From contig NZ_JACHOP010000006.1 in the NCBI RefSeq assembly GCF_014199935.1, forward strand, positions 62,001 to 126,000: a DNA stretch of 64,000 bases, given 5' to 3'. Numbering within the stretch: the stretch's first letter is position 1; each line of letters begins with the position of its first letter. The notes under the pieces are model-generated. The model was not told where the DNA came from and searched no databases. It saw nothing but the letters and a program-made list of their open reading frames with translations. This document shows, piece after piece, positions 16,796 to 26,280 of this stretch. The stretch is from Methylorubrum rhodinum (GTDB lineage Bacteria > Pseudomonadota > Alphaproteobacteria > Rhizobiales > Beijerinckiaceae). Both the position numbers and the translations under genes were made by a program.

Positions 16796-18004
16796 ATGGC
16801 GGCAACGAGACGTCCGGGACGCAACCACCTGTTCGTTCCCGGCCCGACCAACATCCCGGACCGTGTCCAGCGCGCGATGATCGTGCCGTCCGAGGATCAC
16901 CGTTCGGTCGATTTCCCGAACCTGACGAAGCCGCTGTTCCAAGATACCAAGAAGGTGTTCGGCTCGACCGACGGCACCATCATCCTGTTCCCGGCCTCCG
17001 GCACCGGCATCTGGGAATCGGCGCTGACCAACACGCTGGCGCGCACCAACAAGGTGCTGACCTCGCGCTTCGGCCAGTTCAGCCACCTGTGGATCGACAT
17101 GGCCCAGCGCATCGGCCTGGACGTGATCGTCCAGGAGGAGGAGTGGGGCACCGGCGCCGATCCGGACAAGATCGAGCAGGCCCTGCGCGAGGACAAGAAT
17201 CACGAGATCAAGGCCGTGATGGTGGTCCACAACGAGACCGCCACCGGCGTCACCTCGAACATCGGCGCCGTGCGCAAGGCGATCGACGCCGCCGGGCACC
17301 CGGCCCTGCTGTTCGTGGACGGCGTGTCCTCGATCGGCTCGCTGCCGTTCAAGGCCGACGAGTGGAAGGTCGATTGCGCCATCGCCGGCTCGCAGAAGGG
17401 CCTGATGCTACCCGCCGGTCTCGGCGTGATCTGCATCAGCCCGAAGGCCCTCAAGGCCTCCGAGGCCCTGCGCGGCAACAACGACCGTCTCGCCCACGTC
17501 TACTTCGACTGGCAGGACATGCTGAAGCAGAACCCGGCCGGCTACTTCCCCTACACGCCGTCGGTGCCGCTGCTCTACGGCCTGCGCGAGGCGCTGGCCT
17601 GCCTGTTCGAGGAAGGTCTGGAGAACGTCTACCACCGTCACGCCGTGCTCGGCGAGGCGACCCGCCAGGCGGTGGCGGCCTGGGGCCTCAAGACCTGCGC
17701 CAAGGAGCCGAAGTGGAACTCGGACACCGTCACCGCCATCCTGGTGCCGGAGGGCGTCGACGGTGCCAAGATCATCAAGCACGCCTTCGAGCGCTACAAC
17801 CTCGCGCTCGGCGCCGGCCTCTCCCAGGTCGCCGGCAAGGTGTTCCGCATCGGCCATGTCGGTGACCTGAACGAGCTGTCGCTGCTCGGCGCCATCGCGG
17901 GCGCCGAGATGTCGCTCCTCGACAACGGCGTGAAGGTGACCCCCGGCTCGGGCGTCGCGGCGGCCTCCAGCTACCTGCGCGAGAACCCGCTCGCCAAGGC
18001 CTGA
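16796..18004 (+). CDS. sga: Serine-glyoxylate aminotransferase
   Basis: PLP enzyme of 402 residues that transfers the amino group of serine to glyoxylate, giving hydroxypyruvate and glycine; this is a key step of the serine cycle. It is a class V aminotransferase: the N-terminal NHLFVPGPTNIPDRV, the glyoxylate-binding region FPASGTGIWESAL, a PLP-phosphate aspartate in LLFVDGVSSIGS (about Asp175) and the Schiff-base Lys201 in AGSQKGLMLP are all present. Start ATG at 16796 follows GGAGGAGA with normal spacing. It is the first gene of the serine-cycle cluster; a strong hairpin lies between it and hprA, so downstream expression may be lowered or processed there. Confidence 0.97.
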   Translation: MAATRRPGRNHLFVPGPTNIPDRVQRAMIVPSEDHRSVDFPNLTKPLFQDTKKVFGSTDGTIILFPASGTGIWESALTNTLARTNKVLTSRFGQFSHLWIDMAQRIGLDVIVQEEEWGTGADPDKIEQALREDKNHEIKAVMVVHNETATGVTSNIGAVRKAIDAAGHPALLFVDGVSSIGSLPFKADEWKVDCAIAGSQKGLMLPAGLGVICISPKALKASEALRGNNDRLAHVYFDWQDMLKQNPAGYFPYTPSVPLLYGLREALACLFEEGLENVYHRHAVLGEATRQAVAAWGLKTCAKEPKWNSDTVTAILVPEGVDGAKIIKHAFERYNLALGAGLSQVAGKVFRIGHVGDLNELSLLGAIAGAEMSLLDNGVKVTPGSGVAAASSYLRENPLAKA

Positions 18005-18022
18005 TTTTCGGCCTGAAATGAA

Positions 18023-18053
18023 GAAGCGGCGCCGGTTCCAACGGCGCCGCTTC
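18023..18053 (+). terminator. Perfect 12-bp hairpin between sga and hprA
   Basis: GAAGCGGCGCCG (18023-18034) pairs perfectly with 18042-18053 around a 7-nt loop. No T tract follows, so it is more likely a partial terminator, or an RNA-stability or processing element, than a full stop. Confidence 0.6.
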
Positions 18054-18125
18054 CGCTAGCTAACAACAGGTGAGGAAACAGCGGGCCGGCGGACGCCAGC
18101 GCCGGTCGGCCGGAAGGGGTCCAGA

Positions 18126-19070
18126 ATGACGAAGAAAGTCGTGTTCCTTGACCGCGAGTCGCTCGATGCGACGGTTCGCGCGTTCAACTTCCCGCACGAG
18201 TACAAGGAATACGAGTCGACCTGGACGCCGGAGGAGATCGTCGAGCGCCTCCAGGGCGCCGAGATCGCCCTCATCAACAAGGTGCCGATGCGCGCCGACA
18301 CGCTGAAACAGCTTCCCGACCTGAAGCTGATCGCGGTGGCCGCCACCGGCACGGACGTGGTCGACAAGGCGGCCGCCAAAGCCCAGGGCATCACCGTCGT
18401 CAACATCCGCAACTACGCCTTCAACACGGTCCCCGAGCACGTGGTCGGCCTGATGTTCGCGCTGCGCCGCGCCATCGTGCCCTACGCCAATTCCGTGCGC
18501 CGCGGCGACTGGAACAAGTCGAAGCAGTTCTGCTACTTCGATTACCCGATCTACGACATCGCCGGCTCGACGCTCGGCATCATCGGCTACGGCGCGCTCG
18601 GCAAGTCGATCGCTAAGCGCGCCGAGGCGCTCGGCATGAAGGTGCTGGCCTTCGACGTTTTTCCGCAGGACGGGCTCGTCGATCTCGAGACGATCCTGAC
18701 CCAGTCGGACGTCATCACCCTGCACGTGCCGCTCACCCCCGACACCAAGAACATGATCGGGGCCGATGAGCTCAAGAAGATGAAGAGTTCGGCGATCCTC
18801 ATCAACACCGCCCGCGGCGGGCTGGTGGATGAGGCCGCTCTGCTCCAGGCGCTCAAGGACGGCACCATCGGCGGCGCCGGCTTCGATGTGGTGGCCCAGG
18901 AGCCGCCCAAGGACGGCAACATCCTGTGCGAGGCCGACCTGCCGAACCTGATCGTCACCCCGCACGTGGCCTGGGCGAGCAAGGAGGCGATGCAGATCCT
19001 CGCCGACCAGCTCGTGGACAACGTCGAGGCCTTCGTCGCGGGCAAGCCGCAGAACGTCGTCGAGGCGTAA
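18126..19070 (+). CDS. hprA: Hydroxypyruvate reductase
   Basis: NAD(P)H-dependent D-2-hydroxyacid dehydrogenase of 314 residues that reduces hydroxypyruvate to glycerate in the serine cycle. The nucleotide-binding loop is GIIGYGALG (about 151-159). The catalytic triad of the family is in place: Arg230 (INTARGGLVDE), Glu259 (VVAQEPP) and His280 (VTPHVAWAS). The ATG at 18126 follows GGAAGGGG. It lies between the sga hairpin and a palindromic repeat that separates it from mtdA. Confidence 0.97.
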   Translation: MTKKVVFLDRESLDATVRAFNFPHEYKEYESTWTPEEIVERLQGAEIALINKVPMRADTLKQLPDLKLIAVAATGTDVVDKAAAKAQGITVVNIRNYAFNTVPEHVVGLMFALRRAIVPYANSVRRGDWNKSKQFCYFDYPIYDIAGSTLGIIGYGALGKSIAKRAEALGMKVLAFDVFPQDGLVDLETILTQSDVITLHVPLTPDTKNMIGADELKKMKSSAILINTARGGLVDEAALLQALKDGTIGGAGFDVVAQEPPKDGNILCEADLPNLIVTPHVAWASKEAMQILADQLVDNVEAFVAGKPQNVVEA

Positions 19071-19080
19071 CGCGCCCTGC

Positions 19081-19193
19081 TCTCCTCCCCCTTGCGGGGA
19101 GGAGTTGGAGGTGGGGGGTCGGGCAGAAGGCACCGCGGCGCCTCATCCTGAACCACCCCCACCCCCTACCCCCTCCCCGCAAGGGGGAGGGGA
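19081..19193. repeat. Palindromic repeat, copy 2 of family A
   Basis: About 113 bp in the hprA-mtdA gap, starting 10 bp after the hprA stop. Arms CTCCCCCTTGCGGGGAG and CTCCCCGCAAGGGGGAG, with an inner GGTGGGG/ACCACCCCCACC stem and a core GGCACCGCGGCGCC. The element is inside the serine-cycle transcription unit and would fold into a long hairpin in the RNA. Confidence 0.9.
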
Positions 19194-19269
19194 AGTCAGC
19201 GCGCATCTCCGGACGACCACGACACTTAAGCACCCGATCCGCCCCAAGCGGGCGCCAAGGATACAAAGA

Positions 19270-20136
19270 ATGTCCAAGAAGCTGCTCTTCCAGTTCGACA
19301 CCGATGCCACGCCGAGCGTGTTCGATGTCGTCGTCGGCTACGACGGCGGGGCCGACCACATCACCGGCTACGGCAACGTCACGCCCGAGAACGTCGGCGC
19401 CTATGTCGACGGCACGATCTACACCCGCGGCGGCAAGGAGAAGCAGTCGACGGCGATCTTCGTCGGCGGCGGCGACATGGCGGCGGGCGAGCGCGTGTTC
19501 CAGGCGGTGAAGAAGCGCTTCTTCGGCCCGTTCCGCGTCTCCTGCATGCTGGATTCGAACGGCTCCAACACCACCGCCGCGGCGGGCGTGGCGCTCGTCG
19601 TCAAGGCGGCGGGCGGCTCGGTCAAGGGCAAGAAGGCCGTGGTGCTCGCGGGCACCGGCCCGGTCGGCATGCGCTCCGCGGCTTTGCTCGCGGGTGAGGG
19701 CGCCGAGGTCGTGCTGTGCGGGCGCAAGCTCGACAAGGCGCAGGCCGCCGCCGACTCGGTCAACAAGCGCTTCAAGGTGAACGTCACGGCGGCCGAGACC
19801 GCGGACGACGCCTCGCGCGCCGAGGTGGTGAAGGGCGCCCATCTGGTCTTCGCCGCGGGCGCGATCGGCCTCGAACTGCTGCCGCAGGCGGCGTGGCAGA
19901 ACGAGTCCTCGATCGAGATCGTGGCCGACTACAACGCCCAGCCGCCGCTCGGCATCGGCGGCATCGAGGCGACCGACAAGGGCAAGGAATACGGCGGCAA
20001 GCGCGCCTTCGGGGCGCTCGGCATCGGCGGCCTGAAGCTCAAGCTGCACCGCGCCTGCATCGCAAAACTGTTCGAGTCGAGCGAGGGCGTGTTCGACGCG
20101 GAAGAAATCTACAAGCTGGCGAAGGAGATGGCCTGA
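19270..20136 (+). CDS. mtdA: NADP-dependent methylene-H4MPT/methylene-H4F dehydrogenase
   Basis: Enzyme of 288 residues that oxidises methylene-tetrahydromethanopterin or interconverts methylene- and methenyl-tetrahydrofolate, using NADP. It is characteristic of serine-cycle methylotrophs. The N-terminal MSKKLLFQFDTDATPSVFD and pterin-binding segment lead to a Rossmann domain with KAVVLAGTGPVGMRSAALLAG (about 130-150). The basic patch CGRKLDKAQAAADSVNKRF fits NADP preference. The ATG at 19270 follows AAGGA. Fch begins 3 bp after its stop and handles the next step, so the two are translationally close. The gene lies after a palindromic repeat. Confidence 0.96.
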   Translation: MSKKLLFQFDTDATPSVFDVVVGYDGGADHITGYGNVTPENVGAYVDGTIYTRGGKEKQSTAIFVGGGDMAAGERVFQAVKKRFFGPFRVSCMLDSNGSNTTAAAGVALVVKAAGGSVKGKKAVVLAGTGPVGMRSAALLAGEGAEVVLCGRKLDKAQAAADSVNKRFKVNVTAAETADDASRAEVVKGAHLVFAAGAIGLELLPQAAWQNESSIEIVADYNAQPPLGIGGIEATDKGKEYGGKRAFGALGIGGLKLKLHRACIAKLFESSEGVFDAEEIYKLAKEMA

Positions 20137-20139
20137 GCC

Positions 20140-20766
20140 ATGGCTGCATCCGAGAGCATCGAAACATTCCTCGACGGGCTGGCGAGTTCGGCCCCGACCC
20201 CCGGCGGCGGCGGGGCCGCCGCCATCTCCGGCGCCATGGGCGCGGCGCTGGTGTCGATGGTGTGCAACCTCACCATCGGCAAGAAGAAGTACGTCGAGGT
20301 CGAGGCCGACCTGAAGGCGGTTCTGGAAAAGTCCGAGGCCCTGCGCAAGACGCTCACCGGCATGATCGCCGACGACGTCGAGGCCTTCGACGCGGTGATG
20401 GGGGCCTACGGGCTCCCGAAGAACACCGACGAGGAGAAGGCGGCGCGAGCTGCCAAGATCCAGGAGGCGTTGAAGACCGCGACCGACGTGCCGCTCGCCT
20501 GCTGCCGCGCCTGCCGCGAGGTCATCGACCTCGCCGAGATCACCGCCGACAAGGGCAACCTCAACGTCATCTCGGATGCGGGCGTCGCGGTTCTCTCCGC
20601 CTTTGCCGGCCTGCGCTCGGCGGCGCTCAACGTCTACGTCAACGCCAAGGGCCTGGACGACCGCGCCTTCGCCGAGGAGCGGCTCAAGGAACTGGAGACG
20701 ATCCTGGGCGAGGCCGCCGCGCTCAACGAGCGGGTCTACGAGGTCGTCAAGGGCAAGGTGAACTGA
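20140..20766 (+). CDS. fch: Methenyltetrahydrofolate cyclohydrolase
   Basis: Enzyme of 208 residues related to the cyclodeaminase half of formiminotransferase-cyclodeaminase rather than to FolD. It interconverts methenyl-H4F and 10-formyl-H4F. Family features are the glycine-rich TPGGGGAAAISGAMGAALVSMVCNLT-like N-terminus (split here as PTPGGGGAAAISG and MGAALVSMVCNLTIG) and a conserved central AEITADKGNLNVISDAGVAVL. It directly follows mtdA, and together they supply methylene-H4F from formate for glyA/serine formation. A palindromic repeat begins 8 bp after its stop. Confidence 0.96.
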   Translation: MAASESIETFLDGLASSAPTPGGGGAAAISGAMGAALVSMVCNLTIGKKKYVEVEADLKAVLEKSEALRKTLTGMIADDVEAFDAVMGAYGLPKNTDEEKAARAAKIQEALKTATDVPLACCRACREVIDLAEITADKGNLNVISDAGVAVLSAFAGLRSAALNVYVNAKGLDDRAFAEERLKELETILGEAAALNERVYEVVKGKVN

Positions 20767-20774
20767 CGGGCCAG

Positions 20775-20887
20775 CTCTCCTCCCCCTTGCGGGGAGGAGT
20801 TGGAGGTGGGGGTGGTTCAGGATTGAGCGGGAGCGGTGCCTTTTGCCCGACCCCCACCCCTGACCCCTCCCCGCAAGGGGGAGGGGA
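20775..20887. repeat. Palindromic repeat, copy 3 of family A
   Basis: About 113 bp in the fch-mtkA gap. Arms CTCCTCCCCCTTGCGGGGAG and CTCCCCGCAAGGGGGAG with an inner GGTGGGGGT and ACCCCCACCCC pair. The next 200 bp to mtkA hold an AT-rich patch (20983-21046), which could contain a promoter for mtkA; I see only weak hexamers there. Confidence 0.9.
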
Positions 20888-21096
20888 ACGCGCCTCACGA
20901 TGTCGGCGCATGTGGAATGTGTGTCTCGACCGTCCGCGGGGACGCACCGCTATTTTAGAAGCCCGCTAAGTCTCTGACGGGCAAGCAAACTAAAGCACAA
21001 CAAAAGAAAAAATTGAGAGCTGACCCGCTTCCCGAAAACTAATTTTTCCGCGAAGGTCGCTCCAACGAAACGCGAGGAAACGCGAAGGAGGTCTCG

Positions 21097-22269
21097 ATGG
21101 ACGTTCACGAGTACCAAGCAAAAGAGCTGCTCGCGAGCTTCGGGGTCGCCGTCCCGAAGGGCGCCGTCGCCTTCAGCCCCGATCAGGCGGTCTACGCCGC
21201 GACCGAGCTCGGCGGCTCGTTCTGGGCGGTCAAGGCCCAGATCCACGCAGGCGCCCGCGGCAAGGCCGGCGGGATCAAGCTCTGCCGCACCTACAACGAG
21301 GTGCGCGACGCCGCCCGCGACCTGCTGGGCAAGCGTCTCGTCACGCTGCAGACCGGCGCCGACGGCAAGCCGGTGCAGCGGGTCTACATCGAGACCGCCG
21401 ACCCGTTCGAGCGCGAGCTGTATCTCGGCTACGTGCTGGACCGGAAGGCCGAGCGCGTGCGCGTCATCGCCTCCCAGCGCGGCGGCATGGACATCGAGGA
21501 GATCGCCGCCAAGGAGCCCGAGGCCCTGATCCAGGTGGTCGTCGAGCCGGCGGTCGGCCTGCAGCAGTTCCAGGCCCGCGAGATCGCGTTCCAGCTCGGC
21601 CTCAACATCAAGCAGGTCTCGGCCGCGGTGAAGACGATCATGAACGCCTACCGGGCGTTCCGTGATTGCGACGGCACCATGCTGGAGATCAACCCGCTCG
21701 TCGTCACCAAAGACGACCGCGTGCTGGCGCTCGACGCCAAGATGTCCTTCGACGACAACGCCCTGTTCCGCCGCCGCAACATCGCGGACATGCACGACCC
21801 GTCCCAGGGCGATCCGCGCGAGGCCCAGGCCGCCGAGCACAACCTCAGCTATATCGGCCTCGACGGCGAGATCGGCTGCATCGTCAACGGCGCAGGGCTC
21901 GCCATGGCCACCATGGACATGATCAAGCACGCGGGCGGTGAGCCGGCCAACTTCCTCGATGTCGGCGGCGGCGCTTCTCCTGAGCGCGTCGCGACGGCCT
22001 TCCGGCTGGTCCTGTCGGACCGCAACGTGAAGGCGATCCTCGTCAACATCTTCGCCGGCATCAACCGCTGCGACTGGGTCGCGGAGGGCGTGGTGAAGGC
22101 GGCCAAAGAGGTGAAGATCGACGTACCGTTGGTGGTGCGGCTGGCCGGCACCAACGTGGAAGCCGGCAAGAAGATCATCGCGGAGAGCGGGCTCGATCTC
22201 ATCACCGCCGACACTCTGACGGACGCCGCCAAGAAGGCCGTCGAGGCCTGCAACGGCGCCAAGCGCTAA
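21097..22269 (+). CDS. mtkA: Malate-CoA ligase (malate thiokinase) beta subunit
   Basis: Protein of 390 residues homologous to succinyl-CoA synthetase beta (SucC). With MtkB it makes malyl-CoA from malate, CoA and ATP, the activation step before cleavage by malyl-CoA lyase. It has the ATP-grasp N-terminus ([37 protein letters not shown]), the metal-binding [20 protein letters not shown], and the C-terminal CoA-ligase domain ([31 protein letters not shown] variant [15 protein letters not shown]). Position in the serine cluster distinguishes it from the citric-acid-cycle enzyme. A very strong AAGGAGGT site precedes the ATG. It follows a palindromic repeat and an AT-rich leader. Confidence 0.95.
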   Translation: MDVHEYQAKELLASFGVAVPKGAVAFSPDQAVYAATELGGSFWAVKAQIHAGARGKAGGIKLCRTYNEVRDAARDLLGKRLVTLQTGADGKPVQRVYIETADPFERELYLGYVLDRKAERVRVIASQRGGMDIEEIAAKEPEALIQVVVEPAVGLQQFQAREIAFQLGLNIKQVSAAVKTIMNAYRAFRDCDGTMLEINPLVVTKDDRVLALDAKMSFDDNALFRRRNIADMHDPSQGDPREAQAAEHNLSYIGLDGEIGCIVNGAGLAMATMDMIKHAGGEPANFLDVGGGASPERVATAFRLVLSDRNVKAILVNIFAGINRCDWVAEGVVKAAKEVKIDVPLVVRLAGTNVEAGKKIIAESGLDLITADTLTDAAKKAVEACNGAKR

Positions 22270-22289
22270 GGAACGGGGAGAATCACGCC

Positions 22290-23180
22290 ATGAGCATTCT
22301 CATCGACGAGAAGACCCCGATCATCGTCCAGGGCATCACGGGCGACAAGGGCACCTTCCACGCCAAGGAGATGATCGCCTACGGCTCGAACGTCGTCGGC
22401 GGCGTCACCCCGGGCAAGGGCGGCAAGACCCATTGCGGCGTGCCGGTGTTCAACACCGTCAAGGACGCGGTGCGCGAGACCGGCGCCACCACCTCGATCA
22501 CCTTCGTCGCCCCGCCGTTTGCCGCGGACGCGATCATGGAGGCGGCCGACGCCGGACTCGCCCTGGTCTGCTCGATCACGGACGGGATTCCCGCCCAGGA
22601 CATGATGCGGGTGAAGCGCTACCTGCGCCGCTACCCGAAAGAGAAGCGCACCATGGTGGTGGGCCCGAACTGCGCCGGCATCATCTCGCCCGGCAAGTCG
22701 ATGCTCGGCATCATGCCCGGCCACATCTACCTGCCGGGCAAGGTCGGCGTCATCTCGCGCTCCGGCACGCTGGGCTACGAGGCCGCCGCGCAGATGAAGG
22801 AACTCGGCATCGGCATCTCGACCTCGGTCGGCATCGGCGGCGACCCGATCAACGGCTCGTCCTTCCTCGACCACCTCGCCCTGTTCGAGCAGGACCCGGA
22901 GACCGAGGCCGTGCTGATGATCGGCGAGATCGGCGGCCCGCAGGAAGCCGAGGCCTCGGCCTGGATCAAGGAGAACTTTTCGAAGCCCGTCATCGGCTTC
23001 GTCGCGGGCCTCACCGCCCCGAAAGGCCGCCGCATGGGCCATGCGGGTGCCATCATCTCGGCGACCGGCGACAGCGCCGCCGAGAAGGCCGAGATCATGC
23101 GCTCCTACGGGCTGACCGTGGCGCCCGATCCGGGCTCCTTCGGCCAGACCGTCGCCGACGTCCTCGCCCGCGCGGCCTGA
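22290..23180 (+). CDS. mtkB: Malate-CoA ligase (malate thiokinase) alpha subunit
   Basis: Protein of 296 residues homologous to SucD. It carries the CoA-binding Rossmann domain (TPIIVQGITGDKGTFHAKEMI, VVGGVTPGKGG) and the phospho-histidine site His251 in RRMGHAGAIIS that relays phosphate from ATP to malate. It starts 20 bp after mtkA, with GGGGAG before the ATG, and forms the heteromeric malate thiokinase with it. A palindromic repeat follows 9 bp after the stop. Confidence 0.95.
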   Translation: MSILIDEKTPIIVQGITGDKGTFHAKEMIAYGSNVVGGVTPGKGGKTHCGVPVFNTVKDAVRETGATTSITFVAPPFAADAIMEAADAGLALVCSITDGIPAQDMMRVKRYLRRYPKEKRTMVVGPNCAGIISPGKSMLGIMPGHIYLPGKVGVISRSGTLGYEAAAQMKELGIGISTSVGIGGDPINGSSFLDHLALFEQDPETEAVLMIGEIGGPQEAEASAWIKENFSKPVIGFVAGLTAPKGRRMGHAGAIISATGDSAAEKAEIMRSYGLTVAPDPGSFGQTVADVLARAA

Positions 23181-23189
23181 CGCCGCCAT

Positions 23190-23301
23190 TCCCCTCCCCC
23201 TTGCGGGGAGGGGGCAGGGGTGGGGGTCGCGCTGAAGGCACCGCTTCGCCTCGTCCGGCACCCCCCCACCTCCGACCTCCTCCCCGCAAGGGGGAGGAGA
23301 A
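23190..23301. repeat. Palindromic repeat, copy 4 of family A
   Basis: About 112 bp in the mtkB-ppcA gap, with arms CCCTCCCCCTTGCGGGGAGG and CTCCCCGCAAGGGGGAG and a GGCACCGCTTCGCCTC core. It is the third copy inside the serine-cycle cluster. Confidence 0.9.
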
Positions 23302-23381
23302 CGCCCCGTGGATGGAGGCGATCTGCCTTCCCGCAGGCTCAGGCCTGCTGAATCCAAAAAACCTCGCCAGGGGGGATTCCC

Positions 23382-26153
23382 ATGACCAAGACGCTGCACG
23401 CCCGGCCGTCAGCCGCGACCGACACGACCTTCGCGCCGCCGGTCATCACCGGCACAGCCACCGAGGACGCCCTCGACATCTTGTTCCACGCCCTCCTCGA
23501 CGTGGCCCGCCGCCACGATCCCGAGCTGGAGGACGTGCTGCACGGGCGCGCCGACATCTCGTCCTTCACGCCCGAGATGCTGGCCCGCGCGCTCCAGGTG
23601 CAGGGCATCTGGTTCCAGCTCGTCTCCATCGCCGAGCAGAACGCGGCCATGCGCCGCCGCCGCCATGTCGAGCGCGACCAGGGCCGCGAGGCCCTGAACG
23701 GCTCTTTTGCCAAGGTGCTGGCGGAGGCCTCCGCCAAGGGCATCGGCGCGCCACAGATCCATGCGCTGCTGAAGGATCTGCGCATCCGCCCGACCATCAC
23801 GGCGCACCCCACCGAGGGCAAGCGCGTCACCGTGCTGGAGAAGCTGCGCCGCATCTACCTCGTCCTGCGCGAGCTGGAGCTGCCGCGCTGGACCGAGCGC
23901 GAGCGCAACGGCCTGATGAACGAGTTGCGCGACCAGATCGAGCTGATCTGGATGACGGGCGAGCTGCATCTGGAGAAGGCCACGGTCGAGCGCGAGGTCG
24001 CCTGGGGCCTGCACTTCTTCGACGAGTCGCTGTTCGAGATGCTGCCCGAGATGCTGCTCTCGCTCGAAGAGAGCCTCGCGCAGTACTATCCGGACGAGAC
24101 CTTCGAGGTGCCGCCGTTCTTCCAGTTCGGCAGCTGGATCGGCGGTGATCGCGACGGCAACCCCTATGTCACCGCGAGCGTGACCCGCGAGACGCTCCAG
24201 CGCAACGCGCTGGCCTCCTTGCGGCGCTACCGCGACGGCATCACCCATCTCGGCCGCGTGCTGTCGATCACCGAGCGCTCGCTCCCCGTGCCGGAGACGT
24301 TCCGGGCGGAACTCGCGAGCCTGCTCGCCGAATCGGGCGACGCCCGCGCCATCGCCAACCGCAACCCCGGCGAGGCCTACCGCCAGTTCCTGTCCTGCGT
24401 GCTGCGCAAGCTCGAAGCCACGATCGCCCGCAACAAGGGCGCCCGCTCGGTCGGGCCCGATTATCCGAGCGCGGACGGGCTCATCAACGATCTGCGCACT
24501 CTGGAGAAGGGGCTCGCCGACGCCAAGTGCGGCTCGCTGGCTACCGACATCGTGCGCCCCGTGCGCCGCATGGTCGAGATTTTCCGGTTCTCGACCGTCC
24601 GCTTGGATTTGCGTGAAAACTCCACGCGCACGACCAAGACGCTGCATGCGCTGTGGAAGCTGCGCAACGGCGACCGCGAGCCGCCGGCCCTCGAAGCCCC
24701 GGCCTGGAAGGAGTGGCTGCTCACTGAACTCGCCCGGCCACGCACCCCGGAGACCTCGTTCGAGGACTACGCCGACCGGCTGCCCGACGATGCCCGCGAG
24801 ACGCTGGCCACCTTCGCGCTCGTCGGCGAGATGCGCGAGCAGCTCGACCGCGAGGCCTTCGGCGCCTTCATCCTGTCGATGACGCGCTCCACCGTCGACG
24901 TGCTCGGCGCCTACCTGCTGGCCAAGGAAGCCGGCATCTTCCTCGACGCCGCCGGCACCGAGATCTGCCCGCTGCCGATCGTGCCGCTGTTCGAGACCAT
25001 CGACGACCTGCGCGCCGCACCCGCAATCATGAAGGAGTTGCTCGGCATCCCCGTGGTGCGCCGCGCCACCCGCTGGCAGGGCGGGGTGCAGGAGGTGATG
25101 ATCGGCTACTCCGATTCGAACAAGGACGGCGGTTTCGTCGCCTCGAACTGGGAGCTGTACAAGGCGCAGACCAAGCTGACCGATCTCGGCCGGCAGGCCG
25201 GCGTGCCGATCGCCTTCTTCCACGGACGCGGCGGCTCGGTCAGCCGCGGCGGCGTGCCGACCCATCGCGGCATCGCGGCCCAGCCGCCGGGCTCGATCAA
25301 CGGGCGCTTCCGCATCACCGAGCAGGGCGAGGTTGTCTCGTTCAAGTATGCCAATCGCGGCACTGCCGCCTACCAGATGGAGCTGCTGGCGGCCTCGGTC
25401 TTCGAGCACGCGCTGCACTCGGAGAAGAACGGCCTCAACGGCTCGCGCTCCGAATCCGACGACGCGTTGGAGGCCCTCTCGGGCGCCTCGCGGGCGGCCT
25501 ACGTCAACTTCATCCAGGCCGAGGGGCTGGTCGATTACTTCCAGGCGGCGAGCCCGCTCGACGAGATCTCGCTCCTCAACATCGGCTCGCGGCCCGCGCG
25601 CCGCTTCGGCGCCAAGTCGCTGTCGGATCTGCGTGCGATCCCGTGGGTGTTCGCGTGGTCGCAGAACCGCCACGTCATCACCGGCTGGTACGGCGTCGGC
25701 TCGGGGCTGAAAAGCTTCATCGACGTGCGCGGGGAGCCAGGCGAAGCCTTGTTGCGGCGCCTGTTCGAGCACTCGCGGCCCTTCCGCCTCGTCCTCGACG
25801 AGGTCGAGAAGACATTGCTGATGGTCGATCTGGAGATCGCCCGCGACTATGCCGGCCTCGTCGAGGACGAGGGCGTGCGGGCGCGCATCTTCGGCATGAT
25901 CGAGCGCGAATACGCGCTGACCCGGGAGATGGTGCTGCGGATCAGCGGCGACGGCGAGTTGGCCCAGCGCTTCCCGCAATTCCGCGAGCGCCTGCACGGG
26001 CGCCTGCCGACCATCAATCAGGTCAGCCGCGAGCAGGTCGAGCTGCTGCGCCGCTACCGCAGCGAGACCGACGAGGACAAGCGCGAGGCGGTGAAGTCCG
26101 CCCTGCTCCTGTCGATCAACTGCATCGCGGTGGGCTTCGGCGCGACCGGCTAA
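23382..26153 (+). CDS. ppcA: Phosphoenolpyruvate carboxylase
   Basis: Enzyme of 923 residues that adds bicarbonate to PEP to form oxaloacetate, the CO2-fixing step of the serine cycle. Catalytic blocks are intact: the His142 loop ITAHPTEGKR, the PEP-binding GGDRDGNPYVT (254-264), IGYSDSNKDGGF, the mobile loop FFHGRGGSVSRGG, and the C-terminus. It ends VGFGATG rather than the QNTG end found in plant and enterobacterial enzymes, which is in keeping with the serine-cycle form being little regulated by acetyl-CoA (known for this group, not shown here). The ATG follows AGGGGGG. It lies 80 bp after a palindromic repeat and 127 bp before mclA. Confidence 0.96.
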   Translation: MTKTLHARPSAATDTTFAPPVITGTATEDALDILFHALLDVARRHDPELEDVLHGRADISSFTPEMLARALQVQGIWFQLVSIAEQNAAMRRRRHVERDQGREALNGSFAKVLAEASAKGIGAPQIHALLKDLRIRPTITAHPTEGKRVTVLEKLRRIYLVLRELELPRWTERERNGLMNELRDQIELIWMTGELHLEKATVEREVAWGLHFFDESLFEMLPEMLLSLEESLAQYYPDETFEVPPFFQFGSWIGGDRDGNPYVTASVTRETLQRNALASLRRYRDGITHLGRVLSITERSLPVPETFRAELASLLAESGDARAIANRNPGEAYRQFLSCVLRKLEATIARNKGARSVGPDYPSADGLINDLRTLEKGLADAKCGSLATDIVRPVRRMVEIFRFSTVRLDLRENSTRTTKTLHALWKLRNGDREPPALEAPAWKEWLLTELARPRTPETSFEDYADRLPDDARETLATFALVGEMREQLDREAFGAFILSMTRSTVDVLGAYLLAKEAGIFLDAAGTEICPLPIVPLFETIDDLRAAPAIMKELLGIPVVRRATRWQGGVQEVMIGYSDSNKDGGFVASNWELYKAQTKLTDLGRQAGVPIAFFHGRGGSVSRGGVPTHRGIAAQPPGSINGRFRITEQGEVVSFKYANRGTAAYQMELLAASVFEHALHSEKNGLNGSRSESDDALEALSGASRAAYVNFIQAEGLVDYFQAASPLDEISLLNIGSRPARRFGAKSLSDLRAIPWVFAWSQNRHVITGWYGVGSGLKSFIDVRGEPGEALLRRLFEHSRPFRLVLDEVEKTLLMVDLEIARDYAGLVEDEGVRARIFGMIEREYALTREMVLRISGDGELAQRFPQFRERLHGRLPTINQVSREQVELLRRYRSETDEDKREAVKSALLLSINCIAVGFGATG

Positions 26154-26280
26154 GGCAGACAAGGTGGATCAAGCGTCGCCGAACCCGGCTGGACGGTCGG
26201 GCTCCGCGCGCGAGATAGACGGCGCGACGCGCAATTTGCGAGTGCCGAGGCAAGACGGTCTCAGAAACGGAGGAATCACG

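Noticed and set aside
23409..26162. 917-codon minus-strand open frame opposite ppcA
   Set aside because: Antisense shadow; the plus strand encodes an intact PEP carboxylase.
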